Shown: positions 46,123 to 58,565, counted from the stretch's first letter. The stretch: DNA of 64,000 nt from Diphasiastrum complanatum (GCA_029204225.1 CM055095.1:19491450-19555449), one strand, 5' to 3'. Program-made: numbers and translations. Notes: a model not told the origin generated them from the letters alone.

Positions 46123-46607
46123 CATAGTCTGGATACAACCCCAATCAACCTCAGTATCATACACAACCTATAGCATATGCTGCACAGCCGATGCTAGTTT
46201 TACGTGGCTGTTTTGTGTGTGCGGGACGACATCCAAGCATTCATTGCCCTGATAAATAACAATATCCACCTCTTTGTGAAAATTGTGGGATAGAGCACCA
46301 TATCAAAGACTGTCCAAAGTGACCCAGCCTTGCAGCTCCTGTTAACTCTATCCAAGTAGAGACAATCCCAAACAGAGTCATGACTCGAGCCCAACACCGG
46401 CAGGCTAGCGAAGCTGCACTAAAATGAACCAATAAGCTCCCGCCCGCTCCGTCCAATGACAGAATTACACCAATCATCTATCCTAACCCCAACGAGGAGA
46501 TTCATTTGAGAGACAAATATCAAAAGCTCATCCATGAAGCTAATAATAAGGAGAAGGCTATAGTCACACCTAGAGAGATTAAACCCCAGATAACCCAACC
46601 GTAGAAG
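46123..46607 (+). pseudogene. Gypsy-1 Gag C-terminus with nucleocapsid zinc knuckles
   Basis: After the Copia-B junction a frame reads GYNPNQPQYHTQ (about 46131) and then two Cys/His clusters: CFVCAGRHPSIHC (46206-46244, spaced C-x2-C-x4-H-x3-C) and CENCGIEHHIKDC (about 46276-46314). Such motifs bind genomic RNA in particles. Three stops (46257, 46321, 46426) break it. A basic/acidic linker to protease follows (about 46428-46600), cut at 46607 by Copia-N; the reading resumes at 52782 with protease. The 5-base duplication AGAAG at both edges confirms a clean interruption. The zinc spacing is unusual (x3 before the last Cys in the first cluster). Family assignment comes from continuity with the pol at 52.8-56.2 kb. 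Confidence 0.72.
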
Positions 46608-47312
46608 TGTGAAGAATTGAAAAAGATTATCTATGTTAGATATAGGGGTCTTATGTTTTTTACATCAAGCATCTAGGTGTAGGATGTTGATAGGAATAAA
46701 TTTGGCATAGATGGCAAATTATGCATTTCCACTTGTAATGCCACTATTGAGCCAAAATAGAGTAAGAGGCTAAACACTTGCTAATTAGAGTGTAGACAAG
46801 TGTAAAGATTTTGTTTGATGAATTCCAAGAGGTCCAATAGGATTTAGAGGTGGAACCTTGTGATAGTCCAATAGAATTAAGAGGTGCATAGATCAATGAT
46901 CCAATAGGATCAAGAGGTGACAAAATATGGTCCAATCATAGTTAAGCATAGTGGTAGCTCGTGGACCTACTAGTATCATTGTACTCCTCATTTTGAATGA
47001 AATTGATTTGGTGATTTCATGGATTTTGTGAGTTATTGGATTTCTAGCTTTCTCTCTCTACCCGAGAGCTCATGATGGATTTTCTCTCTCTACCTGAGGA
47101 GAGCAGCTTGTTTTTACTTAGATTATTTTTTGAATACTTCCCACACGTGTGAGTGAGAGTTGGAAGTGATTGAATGCATGTAGTAGTGTGTTTTTGCCAT
47201 AGGATTCAAGATTGATCTTGAATCTCAATCTAGTCTTGATCTTGGTGCATCTACACACCTTAGGAGATCACAAGTACATGTAGTGGACAGTCCACACGTG
47301 TGAAATTCAACA
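46608..47312 (+). repeat. 5' LTR of Copia-N
   Basis: 705 bases. Contains CCACACGTGTGAG near 47141 and CCACACGTGTGAAA-like sequence near 47292, 10-20 bases from its right end. Two CTCTCTCTAC(C/T)(C/T)GAG boxes lie near 47052 and 47083. The 192-base minus-strand ORF in each LTR is a shadow. Confidence 0.97.
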
Positions 47313-47324
47313 TGGTATCAGAGC
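47313..47324 (+). other. Primer-binding site of Copia-N
   Basis: TGGTATCAGAGC starts at the base after the 5' LTR. The leader that follows (47325-48068) is non-coding and carries further palindrome-type words at about 47497 (ACACGTGTGAGG) and 47851 (TTTCACACGTG). Confidence 0.97.
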
Positions 47325-48068
47325 CTACCTAAGGTTACCATGCATTTTGATCCATCTAAGTGAAAAATTTTCATCAATCTTGAGCTAGAAGTTGTCAAGG
47401 CCCATTTTCCTAGCTATCTTGTTCAATCTTGGATCAAAAGAGATTAAAAGGACATTGATTGGGTTTGACCTGGTACTGTACGGAATCAGGTGCTCAGACA
47501 CGTGTGAGGAACATCCAGTTTCAGTTTGGAAGTTCTCTCTCATGTTTGATCCATTTATCTTGCTTGATAGCTTGTTTTGAAGCTATTTTTATCTAGTTTC
47601 TGTTGCAATCAGTTTCATTCCATTTGGTTGAGCCAATCAAAAGTTATAAGCTTTTGAAGAGGGTTAGGTAGGGCACCTAGACCTGGGTGGACACATTTGG
47701 TTTGGTTAAGATATTGCTTGGTTGATCCAAAATCACAGTTGTATGCTTGCCAATCTCATCTATATGTGATCTAGGCACTGTTTTGAGATCTTAGCCATTT
47801 TGTTTCATGCAATATCATTGTATTTGAGTCAAATTTGGTTTCTTAGTGTATTTCACACGTGCTAAGAGTGTTAGATCCTAACTTTGCCTATACTCCATCA
47901 TTTGATGTGAAATAGATCTTGTTTTAGAGAGATTTGAGTAGCTAGTGAGAATCAATTCACAAATTGTTGTAAGATCTTTCATAGGAGGAGATAGTACTCA
48001 ATTATTGGATCCTATTAAAAGTGTGTAACAACATTTATTGTCCATCATTTGAGTTTTCTTCACTTCAA

Positions 48069-51000
48069 ATGTCTTCAATGGGTTCATCCTTGTTGGAACC
48101 AAGTGAAAGATTGACCACTTCAAATTATTCAATTTGGAAAATGAGGATGGAGTCCATCTTGATCCTTCAAGACGTGATGGACATAGTTATTGGCCTTGAA
48201 GAAGAACCACAAGTTCTTCAAGAGGTTCAAAAATACAAAAAGAGAGCTAGGATGGCTCTCCACTACATTAAGATGAATGTCTCTAATGAGATATTGAGGG
48301 AGATAGGTACTTGTACAACAGCCAAAGAAGCTTGGGATTGTCTCAAGAATATCTATGAGGCTAAGAATACCTCTAGGCTTCTCACTCTTAGGAATCAAAT
48401 CTTTCAAAGTAGCCAAAAGAGTGATGAGAGTGCATCTAGTTATGTTTTGAGAGTAAAAGATATTCATAGAGAGCTTGCTTGCATTGGTGATTCCATCAAT
48501 CAAAATGAGCTACTTCAAGTCATTCTCAATGGCTTGAGAAGTGAATTCGATAACCTTGTCCAATCCTATGCCATTAAGGAGGAGCTACCAAGTTTGGAGG
48601 CTCTCCAAAGTGTGCTAATTTCAGAAGAATCAAGGCAAGAGTACAAGCTCTTGAGGATGGACAAGCTTTCTCTCACTCATAATGATGGCAAAGCTCTCTT
48701 TGCCAAGGATAAGCACAAAGAGAGGAGCAAGAACCAACATCAACAATCATCAAGTAAGGACAAAGTCAAATCCAAAGACAAAGATGAGGAGGAAGATGAT
48801 TTCTCTAATGCTTCATCATCCAATCTCAAGAAGAAGAAGAAGATCAAGTTGTTTTACTGTGGCAAGAAAGGTCATTATGCCACCAATTGCTTCAAAAAGA
48901 AGAATCAACTCAGGCAAGCCAATATTACCAATGAGAAGGAAGACACTATTGCAAGTGATGGAGAGGGATCTCTTATGGTCTCTAGTTTCTCATCTACTCC
49001 TTTCAAGAAGGACGGCCTATGGTATATTGATAGTGGAGCCTCTTCACATATGTGTAGCTCCAAGGACTCTTTCTCTTCTATTGCACCTTATGATGGAGTG
49101 AAGAAATCAATATACACTGCAAATGATTTTGAATATCCTATTGAAGGCATAGGGAACATTCCCTTGAAGCTTGCATCCTCTAAAGTTCTTTCTCTCTCTA
49201 GAGTTCTTTATGTACCTAAGCTTACCAAGAATCTTATTAGTGTTGGCCAATTGCTTGATAATGGCCTTGATGTAAAATTCAATGTTGATACTTGCACTAT
49301 CAAGAAGAATGATGAGATACTTGCATTAGGATCTAGATTTGGTGGAATCTATAAACTAGATCCAAATGAGTATGTGAATGCTTGTAATGTTGCTCTTGTG
49401 AACAAGCTCTCTATGGAGGAATTATGGCATAGGAGGTTGGGACATCCCAACTACAAATCCATGCTCTCTATGATCAAAGAGTCCAAAGCTATTGGCTTGC
49501 CAAAGTCATTCTCCAAGAAGATCAAGCCTTGTGAGGCTTGTGCTATTGCTAGATCTCACAAAAAGCCATTTACAAGATCTTCTATCAAAAGCAAGCATGC
49601 TTTGGAGTTAATCCACTCAGATGTGCATTTCTCGTCAACTACAAGGGAGGAGCCACTTGTTTTGTTACTTTCATTGATGATTACACAAGATTCACTTGGA
49701 TATATCTTCTTGCTTCAAAATCTATGGTGTTTCATCATTTCCTTATTTTCAAAGCTTATGTAGAGAAGCAATTCTCATTCAAGATTAAAGCTCTTAGAAG
49801 TGATGGAGGTGGTGAATATATCTCCAATAAATTTCAAGATTTTTGTGAGCTTGAAGGCATTAAAAGAGAGTTTTCTTGTGCCTACTCTCCATCTCAAAAT
49901 GGAGTGGCCGAGAGAAAGAATAGATCTCTATGTGAATGTGCAAAATCTATGAGAATTGAGGCATATTTGCCCAAAGATTTTTGGGGAGAAGCCATTAATT
50001 GTGCAAATTATCTTTGCAATAGGCTCCCACATATAGCTCTTGGAGGAAAGTCACCATATGAAATCTTATTTTTGAAGAAGCCTAAGGTTGATCACCTTAG
50101 AGTTTTTGGATGCTTATGCTTTGTCCATATTCCCTTGGAAACAAGGAAGAAGGAAGATCCTAGTGCATGCAAAGGGATCATGGTTGGATACTCATCCACC
50201 AAGAAGGCCTATAGAGTCTTTATACTCTCTACTTCTCAAGTTGTTGAAAGTAGAGATGTTGTCTTTCATGAAGATCAACACTCATCATTTGAAGAGGCCG
50301 AGATCAAGAAATCTATGGATGCATCATCAATTATTGATTTTGAAGACAATCATGATGTGATGGGGTCGAGATTTGAAGAAGACTCTCCTCGGATTTTTTC
50401 ACCAAGAAGATCCATGAGAGATAGATCCGAGCCTAAGAGGCTCTCATATGTTGACAAAGGCAAACAAGTGGATCTTGATTCCACTAATTATGCTTTTATG
50501 TCTCTCATGAAGAGCCAAAGAATGTACAAGAGGCACTCAATACCAAGGAGTGGTATGATGCCATGAAGCAAGAGTATGATGCATTGATCACCAACAATAC
50601 TTGGGAGCTTGTGGATCCTCCTTCCAACAAGCATGTGATTGGTTGCAAGTGGGTATTTCAGATCAAGTTCAATCATGATGGCACCATCAACAAGCACAAA
50701 GCAAGATTATGTGCCAAAGGATTTGCTCAAATCCATGGTCTTGATTATGAGGAGACCTTTGCACCCGTTGCAAAGATGGTGACAATAAGAATTCTTATTT
50801 CTCTTGCTTGTTTTTTCAAGTGGAAGGTGTTCCAATTAGATGTATCCAATGCTTTTCTAAATGGTTATCTTGAGGAGGAGATCTATATGGAACAACCTCA
50901 AGGATTCATCAAGGATGAGTCCAAAGTGTGCTTGCTCTTCAAAAGTCTTTATGGACTCAAGCAAGCACCAAGATCATGATATTCAAGACTTAACTCTTTT

Positions 51001-52053
51001 CTTATCTCACTAGGATTTACTCTTAGTGACTATGATCCTTCCATGTATCTAAAGTTTGTTGATAGCAATATTGTCATTCTTCTAATTTATGTTGATGACA
51101 TTATTCTTTGTGGAAGTTGTATCAAGCTAGTTGATGAAACCAAGCTAGCACTTGGATGTGAGCTTAAAATGCAAGATCTAGGAGAGATACATTACATCCT
51201 TGGCCTAGAAATTGATTTTTATGAAAATCATGTCTTTATATGCCAATCTAGATATGCTCACTCTATGTTGAAAAAATTCCATATGGAAAATTCTAAGAGC
51301 ATAGATACTCCAATGGAGCAAATTGTAAAAGATCCTAATAAAGGTGATGAAATATCCTTTGAGGACATCACAATTTTAAGGAGTCTTGTAGGCTCCTTGA
51401 TTTGGCTTACCATTACTAGGCCCGATCTTAGTTTTTGTGTGCACAAATTGAGTCAATTTATGCAAGATCCTAAGATCCATCATTGGAAGATGGCCAAGAG
51501 GACTCTAAGATATGTATCTTCATCTTGTGATTATGGTCTACTCTATAAAAGTGAAGATCTATCCATTATTGGCTACTCGGATTCGGAATTTGCAAGTGAC
51601 AAGATGGATCGAAAGTCTATTAGTGCATACACTATCTTTCTTGGAGGCAATCTAATATCTTGGCTTTCCAAAAAGCAAGATACTATATCACTCTCTTCAT
51701 GTGAGGCCGAGTACAAAGCACTCACTACAACTACCAAAGAAGTGCTTTGGATCAAGAGGTTATTAATGGAACTAAAGTGCATCAAGGAGGATGATCTACC
51801 AATGATCAAGTGTGATAACATCTCGGCCCAAGCTCTTGCCAATAATCCCATATTTCATGCAAGAAGCAAGCACATAAAAGTGGCACACCATTTTGTGAGA
51901 GAAAAGCTTATTGGAGGAGAAATCTATTTGGAGCATGTCAACTCGTCCTCTTGTATTGCCAATCTACTCACCAAGCCTTTGAGCAAAAGTGCTTTCATCA
52001 AGCATAGATCTAATCTTGGAGTTATATCAAGATCAATGCTCAAATCTTCATAG
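48069..52053 (+). pseudogene. Copia-N Gag-Pol polyprotein, three lesions
   Basis: The likely start is the ATG at 48069 (MSSMGSSLLEPSERL); the frame is open further upstream. Order: UBN2-type Gag (48069-48700), Lys-rich linker, zinc knuckle near 48849 with Leu at the first Cys position (LFYCGKKGHYATNC), protease with intact DSGAS (Asp codon 49029), pre-integrase LWHRRLGHPN (about 49425), integrase with HSDVH (about 49617). A frameshift at about 49630-49680 follows, then the rest of integrase (SPSQNGVAERKNRS, about 49890). A second frameshift lies at about 50500. RT has LDVSNAFLNGYLEEEIYMEQ and YVDD (51088-51099), but a TGA stop replaces Trp at 50977-50979. RNase H (51570-52053) has Asp, Glu and CDN blocks. 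Otherwise full length for copia. The breaks mean no full polyprotein can be made. Confidence 0.95.
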
Positions 52054-52071
52054 ATAATTTTTTAGGAGGAG

Positions 52072-52776
52072 TGTGAAGAATTGAAAAAGATTATCTATGT
52101 TAGATATAGGGGTCTTATGTTTTTTACATCAAGCATCTAGGTGTAGGATGTTGATAGGAATAAATTTGGCATAGATGGCAAATTATGCATTTCCACTTGT
52201 AATGCCACTATTGAGCCAAAATATAGTAAGAGGCTAAACACTTGATAATTAGAGTGTAGACAAGTGTAAAGTTTTTGTTTGATGAATTCCAAGAGGTCCA
52301 ATAGGATTTAGAGGTGGAACCTTGTGATAGTCCTATAGAATTAAGAGGTGCATAGATCAATGATCCAATAGGATCAAGAGGTGACAAAATATGGTCCAAT
52401 CATAGTTAAGCATAGTGGTAGCTCGTGGACCTACTAGTATCATTGTACTCCTCATTTTGAATGAAATTGATTTGGTGAATTCATGGATTTTGTGAGTTAT
52501 TGGATTTCTAGCTTTCTCTCTCTACTCGAGAGCTCATGATGCATTTTCTCTCTCTACCTGAGGAGAGCAGCTTGTTTTTACTTAGATTATTTTTTGAATA
52601 CTTCCCACACGTGTGAGTGAGAGTTGGAAGTGATTGAATGCATGTAGTAGTGTGTTTTTGCCATAGGATTCAAGATTGATCTTGAATCTCAATCTAGTCT
52701 TGATCTTGGTGCATCTACACACCTTAGGAGATCACAAGTACATGTAGTGGACAGTCCACACGTGTGAAATTCAACA
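52072..52776 (+). repeat. 3' LTR of Copia-N
   Basis: 705 bases, identical in length to the 5' LTR and differing at seven positions. It follows the polypurine tract at 52059-52071 and is followed by the AGAAG target duplication. Confidence 0.97.
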
Positions 52777-52781
52777 AGAAG

Positions 52782-55700
52782 GAGCCGAGATATGGAGAGA
52801 TTTGTTTCAAGCAAACGTTACCCTCCCATTTGGAGTACTCTGGAAGTACACCAAAAAATGACAAAAAGAGTTCTGCTCCATTGAAGATAACATCCCGTCA
52901 CCAGACCTCCTTGAGGTGCCCCTGCATCTGACTAAACCTACAAACAACAAGGGAAATATATGCATTCCTACAACTTACGGACATTCCCACGTTGTCTTGG
53001 TAGTTTTAGATGGCGGATCGGGAGTCAACATAATATCACCATTCTTGATGAAGGTGTGGGGTCTTCAAGCTTCCAGGAAAACAACCAAACTTTCAACTTT
53101 GAATGGCAGATCAAAGTGTGGTAAAACCATTAGGCCTAATACTCGACATAAGACTGAAACTAGGAGGTTTGAGCTTCACGCTAGATTTGGTAGTGCTCGA
53201 TATCCCTAACAACACCTATTCCTATGAATTACTCCTAGGTAGGCCATGGCTCTCTAAAGCACGCGTAGTGCACGTTTGGAATAGAGAGCACGTTACATTT
53301 GGCAATCAAGAAACATCACTCACAATTGACTCTACTAGTAAGATCAAACCCGCACGAATCACTGAATATGGATCCTTTACCATAGAGTCTATTCTTGAAA
53401 ATTACCGTGACATCGAAGAGAAGGGCCACTATACCAAGGCTACGGATATCATCAACTGGAGCCACAACTTGGCCACAATCGATTGTGTTAATGCAGAACA
53501 TTGCGAACTCAATACACATCACACTGATAACGATGAATCTACTATTGAACCAACTAATTTCCTATCTTCAACATCAATTATGTTAACATTCAGCCCCACA
53601 ACGAGGACTTGCTTCATGTTGCCTGGCTACCTTATGATGAATCAATAACCTTGTATATCAACAATGAGAGTGTTTTACGCTCTCAAGAGTTTGATACTGA
53701 CTCCGACATGGCCGATATTATAGATCTAGCTATTATGTGCTTCATGGACACCATTCCCCCATGGCTACTCCCTGAGAAGGTCCAGGAGATAGAGCCTAAG
53801 GCTAGCATTGCTGCAGCCAAACTAGACCAAAGTAAACTATATCGTGTCAAACGACTGGTATACGAATGGAAGATACATGATACTGAATCTATCTATGTGA
53901 TAGATGATTTACTCCTTCTTGGATGGCTTCAGTGCATACAACTTAGTTGTTATCTCTGAAGAAGACCAACCCAAAACGGCTTTTGCTACGGAATGGGGTA
54001 TCTTCTGCTGGTGCGTTATGCCATTTGGATTGTGTAATGCGCCATGTACCTTCCAATGTGTCATGCAAGTAGCATTTTATGATCTCATCGGTGACAACCT
54101 TGAGATCTATCTTGATGACCTTGGGGTGCACTCGAAAGAATCCACGCACCTGGCCGTACTCAAACATATTTTCATACAAAGCCAGAGGTATGGTATTTCT
54201 CTTAATGCTGAAAAATGTCAGATATGGGTCACCCATGACATCGTACTTGGTCACATTGTATCGCGCAATGGGACTGCCACCGACCCAGAGAAGATCAAAG
54301 TCATCGTAGAGAGGCCTAAACCTAAAACGGTCCGAGATGCTTATTGTTTTATGGGTCACGCTAATCACTATCATTGTCATATTCGCGACTTTGCTAATAA
54401 AGCACGATGGATATACAGAGTGACCGTTAATCCTAAGTGGACGGATAAACAGAGAAAGGCCTTCCAAGAATTCAAACATGTCTTGACAACTGCTCCTATC
54501 TTGTGAGCTCCAGATTACACAAAGGAGTTTCATGTGCACACTGATGCATCAAAGTTTGCCATCGGTGTCGTGCTAACTCAACCTGGAGAGTACAAGAAGG
54601 ATTATCCAATTCATTTCCTTAGTAGGCAATTAACATCTGCGGAGATGAACTACACCACAATCGAGAGGGAAGCATTAGTGATGATTTATGCCATCCAGAA
54701 GTTTTGACATTATCTTCTAGGTAAACACTTTTGTATTTTTCACAGATCATCAAGCGTTACTTTACCTCGTGAACAAAACTTGCACAACAGGTAACGTTGG
54801 TTGCTATTACTACAAGAATTCGAATTTCGTATTGTTGTGCGCAAGGGATCGCAACATTTTGTCACTGATCATCTATCCAGAATACCGAGTAATGAGAAAC
54901 CAACGAAGGACATCAATGATGACCTACTTGATGCAATACTCTTCCAAGTTGACTGTACCCCCATGTGGGCCAAAGACATGACAAAGTTTTTAACAACGGG
55001 GGTGCTAGATCCGATGTTGTCGAAACCTGCCCAACGCGTACTTATCTACAAGGTGGCACCCTATACACTTATAGTGGGGCAACTTTATAGAAAGGGTGCG
55101 AATGGTGTGATCAGACGATGTTTGACTGAGGGCGAGATTATTCCCATCATATCCTTGCTACACAAAGGAGTTGGTGGTGGACACTTTGCCTCAGAAAACA
55201 CAACTAGGAAGGTCTTACTAGCTGGGTATTAAGGACACTCAAAACTTTGTAAAGGCTTGTGATGTGTGCCAAAGAGCCAAAAGGTGACAATTTTCAGATT
55301 ATATGCCTTTAACCCCCATCTTATCTGAACAAGCATTTTTCAAATGGGGTATTGATTATGTAGGACCAATCAATCTCGTCACGCGATTCACACAAGCAAG
55401 ATATATTATTGTGGCGATAGATTATTGCACAAAGTGGGTAGAGGCTCGGGCGATAAAGAACGCCGATGCCAAAACCACTACTTGGTTCCTTTATGAGCAG
55501 ATCATTGTACGATTTGGTTGCCCACTCGAAATTGTCAGCGACAGGATACGCACTTTTTGAACACAATAATTGAACACTTGTTGTCGACCTTCCTAGTTAT
55601 TCATCGCAAAAGTGCCCCGTAGTACCCAAGATGTAACGGGCAGGCTGAGTCCGCGAATAAGGTTCTATGCAAAATCCTCACGAAGATGGTGGAAGCCAGT

Positions 55701-56215
55701 CGGTCAGATTGGGAGTTCAAGTTACATGCCGCTTTATGGGCATATCGAACAACACCCAAAAAGGCCACTGGCACGACACCATTACAACTCACGTATGGAC
55801 AAGAGGTCATGATGCCTGTAGAATTCTACGTCCCATCTTTACAGGTAGCCTACGATTTGAAACTAGACAAAAGACAGATCCTTGCCCATAGGCTATTCCA
55901 CCTCCATAAGCTTTGCGAAACAAGAGTCATTAGTGTGCATGCACAACAAGTGCACAAAAGACGTCAACAAGATTGGCATGACCGCCATATTAAGCTGAAG
56001 GAATTCAAAGAAGGAGATAGAGTCCTTCTCTATCAAACAAAAGTACATAAGCGCAAACTTAAGTTTATTGGCCAAGGTCCCTAGATCATTGATCAGATCT
56101 TTGCTTTAGGCTATGCTAAACTTAAAACCCTCGAAGGCATCCCACTAGACACGGTAGTGAACGGGAGTAGATTACGGCGATATCATGAGCCCTGCTATTC
56201 CTTAGACATGTATTG
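52782..56215 (+). pseudogene. Gypsy-1 Pol: protease, RT, RNase H, integrase
   Basis: Continues the gag at 46607 after Copia-N. Protease carries VVLDGGSGVNII (Asp codon about 53009) and the flap/C-terminal YELLLGRPWLSKA (about 53228). A linker region (53500-53880) leads abruptly into RT at FLDGFSAYNLV (about 53909): the N-terminal fingers/palm of RT are missing. VMPFGLCNAPCTFQ and IYLDDLGVHSK (catalytic YLDD, 54108-54119) follow, then thumb, a stop at 54504, RNase H (HTDASKFAIGVVLTQPGEY, about 54538; TDHQALL), an H-H-C-C finger ending CDVCQRAK (about 55258), integrase core (WGIDYVGPI, SDRIRTF, CNGQAESANK with the Glu near 55641) and C-terminal GDRVLLYQTKVHKRK, ending TGA near 56215. Stops and frameshifts near 53205, 53955, 54705, 55230, 55560 and 56082 make it inactive. 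Confidence 0.9.
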
Positions 56216-56659
56216 ATTGATTGTGTGTTATGTGTGTGTGCATGCATGTCTATAATTTCTGTTGTTTTGTGATAATGCTCATTTTTTTTAATTCATTTTT
56301 TACACCCTTTTTCGTTGAATTGCCTGCATGTTTAACAATCAATACTTAGGATAGTTTAGGTCTGAATTCTCGCAAATCTCCTCACTGCTATCACTATTGT
56401 ACAGGTTTCAGGTAACAACATGCATGACCAGTGACAATCATGTCCCAAAATAGTAATTGTCTTCCAAGTTGGAGCTAGCATCACTTACTCTTGCAATCGA
56501 TTGCAAGGAATTTATCCTTTTTTCACAAGAAAAAAATAAAGAGACCACTCACATAAGCTATCAGGCAGCATATTATCTATATTGTGGAGTCCCAGAACTA
56601 AGCAAAGTGCTTTATCAGATATGAAACCTAGCAGGTACACTCAAGAAATTTACTTGGTC
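56216..56659 (+). other. Spacer after Gypsy-1 pol with intron-like signals
   Basis: Non-coding sequence beginning with TG-rich words (GTGTGTTATGTGTGTGTGCATGCATG). TTGTACAG at about 56396-56403 followed by GTTTCAGGTAAC looks like a splice acceptor followed by a donor. No polypurine tract, LTR end or primer-binding site is seen, although an LTR would be expected here. Confidence 0.45.
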
Positions 56660-57397
56660 TCATTTACTGATTTTTCCAAGAAGCTAGCAGCGGCCCGTCC
56701 TTTCTTGGAGCTGCTACACTTCGATACATGACTTTTCTCAAGTGTGCAACATGAATTCTTGGTGCGTGCGGCTTATTCTACATTTGATGATGAGCTCTAG
56801 ACATTCAGGATCCCTAGATGCAACGATAAGGATCCAATTCTTGTATCACCACATATCCTAAGCCACTTGGGTTTCCCGAATGAAGGAGAGTCTATGCACG
56901 GCAAAGGGCAATCTCTTGATAGGAATTACTTGACGCATCTCTGTACGGAAGACGGTGACACCTCCATCTACAACAATGATGATTACGCTGTCAAACTCAT
57001 CTCGGATCCAAGACTTAGGGCAACAACAGACCTCCTTGCATTACTCATTGAGGTACAATCGTCAAGATTTGATAGGATTTCAAGTAGCACTTTATTTGCC
57101 CTATCATTTGGCTTGGAGGAACTTGTTACACGCCACTTCATGTGGGCAGAAAAGATAAGTATCAAATTATGTGCAGCGCTCAAAGCAAGAAAACCTCTCA
57201 CAAAGTGTGGATATCTCCTGCATATGCTTGTAAGCAAACATTACTTAGGTGACTTCCCTAGCATTCTCGCTCGAGTGCAAGAGAAATATCCAGACATTCC
57301 ACATACCACCTCGACACGAGCTCAACACTCCAAGAGGATAAAAGAGGGAGAGACAAAGACAACAAGAAACCCCACATCACTAGCAGCAACACACTAG
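56660..57397 (+). pseudogene. Helix-rich ORF 3' of Gypsy-1 pol, function unknown
   Basis: A frame starting around 56660 (after stops, continuously open 56867-57397) encodes a mostly alpha-helical protein: PHILSHLGFPNEGESMHGKG, YAVKLISDPRLRATTDLLAL, TRHFMWAEKISIKLCAALKA, then LVSKHYLGDFPSI and a basic tail, ending TAG at 57395-57397. It sits where an env-like or accessory ORF would be in some plant gypsy lineages, or at the start of a second gag. No transmembrane segment or signal peptide is visible, which argues against a classical envelope. It loosely recalls the helical 'putative plant transposon protein' ORFs linked to gypsy elements. Sequence after the Gypsy-2 insertion (62395 on) seems to continue the same region in a shifted frame. 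Frameshifts suggest decay. Confidence 0.5.
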
Positions 57398-57405
57398 TGT
57401 CATTC

Positions 57406-58324
57406 TGTTGCGCCGGCACCTCAAAGGGCACTGGGACTTGAACGGTTTTCCCAACACGCGCTTAAGTCTAACATTCATCCATCATGCACTTACGTAAAAG
57501 CCCACTCAGAAACGTAACAAGCTTAACCATTCAGACTTAAGAAAACTGGAATCCCAACCAACCCGAAAGCCAACTCAGAATCCGTCCCCAAAAGGTAACC
57601 AAAGGCAAAGACAAGCCACACATGAAACCCAAGGCATAGTGGTCGCCAAACTGACCGATTGGCATAGCGGCAAGCCCCATGTCGATGACAGGGACCCTTA
57701 GGCGCCAGCGACGCAAAAAGGTTGTAGTAAGGGTCCTTCCACTTGGACCAGTCCCGGAGGCGAAACCGAAATGGTAATCATCCCCAAGGATCAACTTTAT
57801 TAGATTTGGAAGAGGTTACATTCATACATAGACTGGCCGGTCTCGGGGCCACCAACACGTGCTGGGCATTGTGCCTGGCTCGTGCTGGTAGAGGGAGCTG
57901 AGACCTGGCGACTGGATTCCTGGCGCTGGTTGAGCTGCCCAAGTTTCTGTCTGCCGGACTCCCCCTATAGTTTTGCTGTGATTCGGCACACCCCCTCTGG
58001 TTTGAAACATAGTGCTTTCTGGTAAAGCACGCTTTTTAGGACTTAGTTTTTATTTTGCTGATTAAGCCTGGCAAGCCTGGCAGAATCAGTCTGGCTCCCA
58101 GACATGGGTCCTGGGAGCCGTCCCGGCGGCCGAATCAACTTGCTTTCCTGACTAGGCCATGACTCGAGCTCCAGAGCTAGCTCATGACTTGTGACTACTT
58201 GACTGGCTCACCACAGGTCGGAGGCTCAGTCCTTGATGTTCTAACTTGCTCTGGGACCTTAGGGAGTGTCACCCCTTAGAGTCTTACAGGGCACACTGGG
58301 TGCACCCGAGTCAGCTTTACAACA
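57406..58324 (-). repeat. 3' LTR of Gypsy-2
   Basis: 919 bases. GC-rich relative to the copia LTRs. It is paired with 61476-62389. Minus-strand ORFs appearing at equivalent positions in both LTRs (57537-57794 and 61593-61859) are duplicated shadows. Confidence 0.95.
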
Positions 58325-58565
58325 TCCTCCCCTCGTTTGAAAAAGCTGATGTCCTCATCAGGGCCAAACTAGACCTAGGACATATGGCACTAGCTTAATT
58401 CACCGGCCTTAACAACTTTGAATTACAAAATACATTGGCAGTAGCACAGGAAAAGTGTAGATAAAGTTCACTTACGTAAAACTCGTGTAAAGCTGCAAGT
58501 GATTTATTGACAAATTTAAGAAAGATACTGGGAAGTTCCTTGAACTTCAGAATGGCCATGAATGT

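Larger units (their letters stand above)
46608..52776 (+). mobile_element. Complete Ty1/copia retrotransposon Copia-N, inserted into Gypsy-1
   Basis: 6169 bases bounded by 705-base LTRs that begin TGTGAAGAATTG and end AAATTCAACA. The target duplication AGAAG is perfect (46603-46607 and 52777-52781). A tRNA-Met primer-binding site follows the 5' LTR and a polypurine tract (TTTTTAGGAGGAG, 52059-52071) precedes the 3' LTR. I count seven substitutions and no indels between the LTRs (about 1%), so the insertion is recent. The single polyprotein frame is broken in three places, so it either inserted with help from another copy or decayed after insertion. Confidence 0.97.

Noticed and set aside
46744-46935. 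63-codon minus-strand ORF, also at 52208-52399
   Set aside because: Duplicated shadow in the two Copia-N LTRs.
47313-47324. Possible tRNA gene remnants at TGGTATCAGAGC sites
   Set aside because: Only the 3' tRNA-complementary bases are present, always next to an LTR; there is no cloverleaf or A/B box.
53943-54539. 198-codon minus-strand ORF
   Set aside because: Lies antisense to Gypsy-1 RT with clear YLDD motif on the plus strand; no independent motif.
56867-57397. Classical retroviral envelope gene 3' of Gypsy-1 pol
   Set aside because: No signal peptide, furin-like site or transmembrane helix can be seen; kept only as an accessory or Gag-like ORF.
57537-57794. 85-codon minus-strand ORF, also at 61593-61859
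   Set aside because: It appears twice only because the two LTRs of Gypsy-2 are copies; no motif supports coding.
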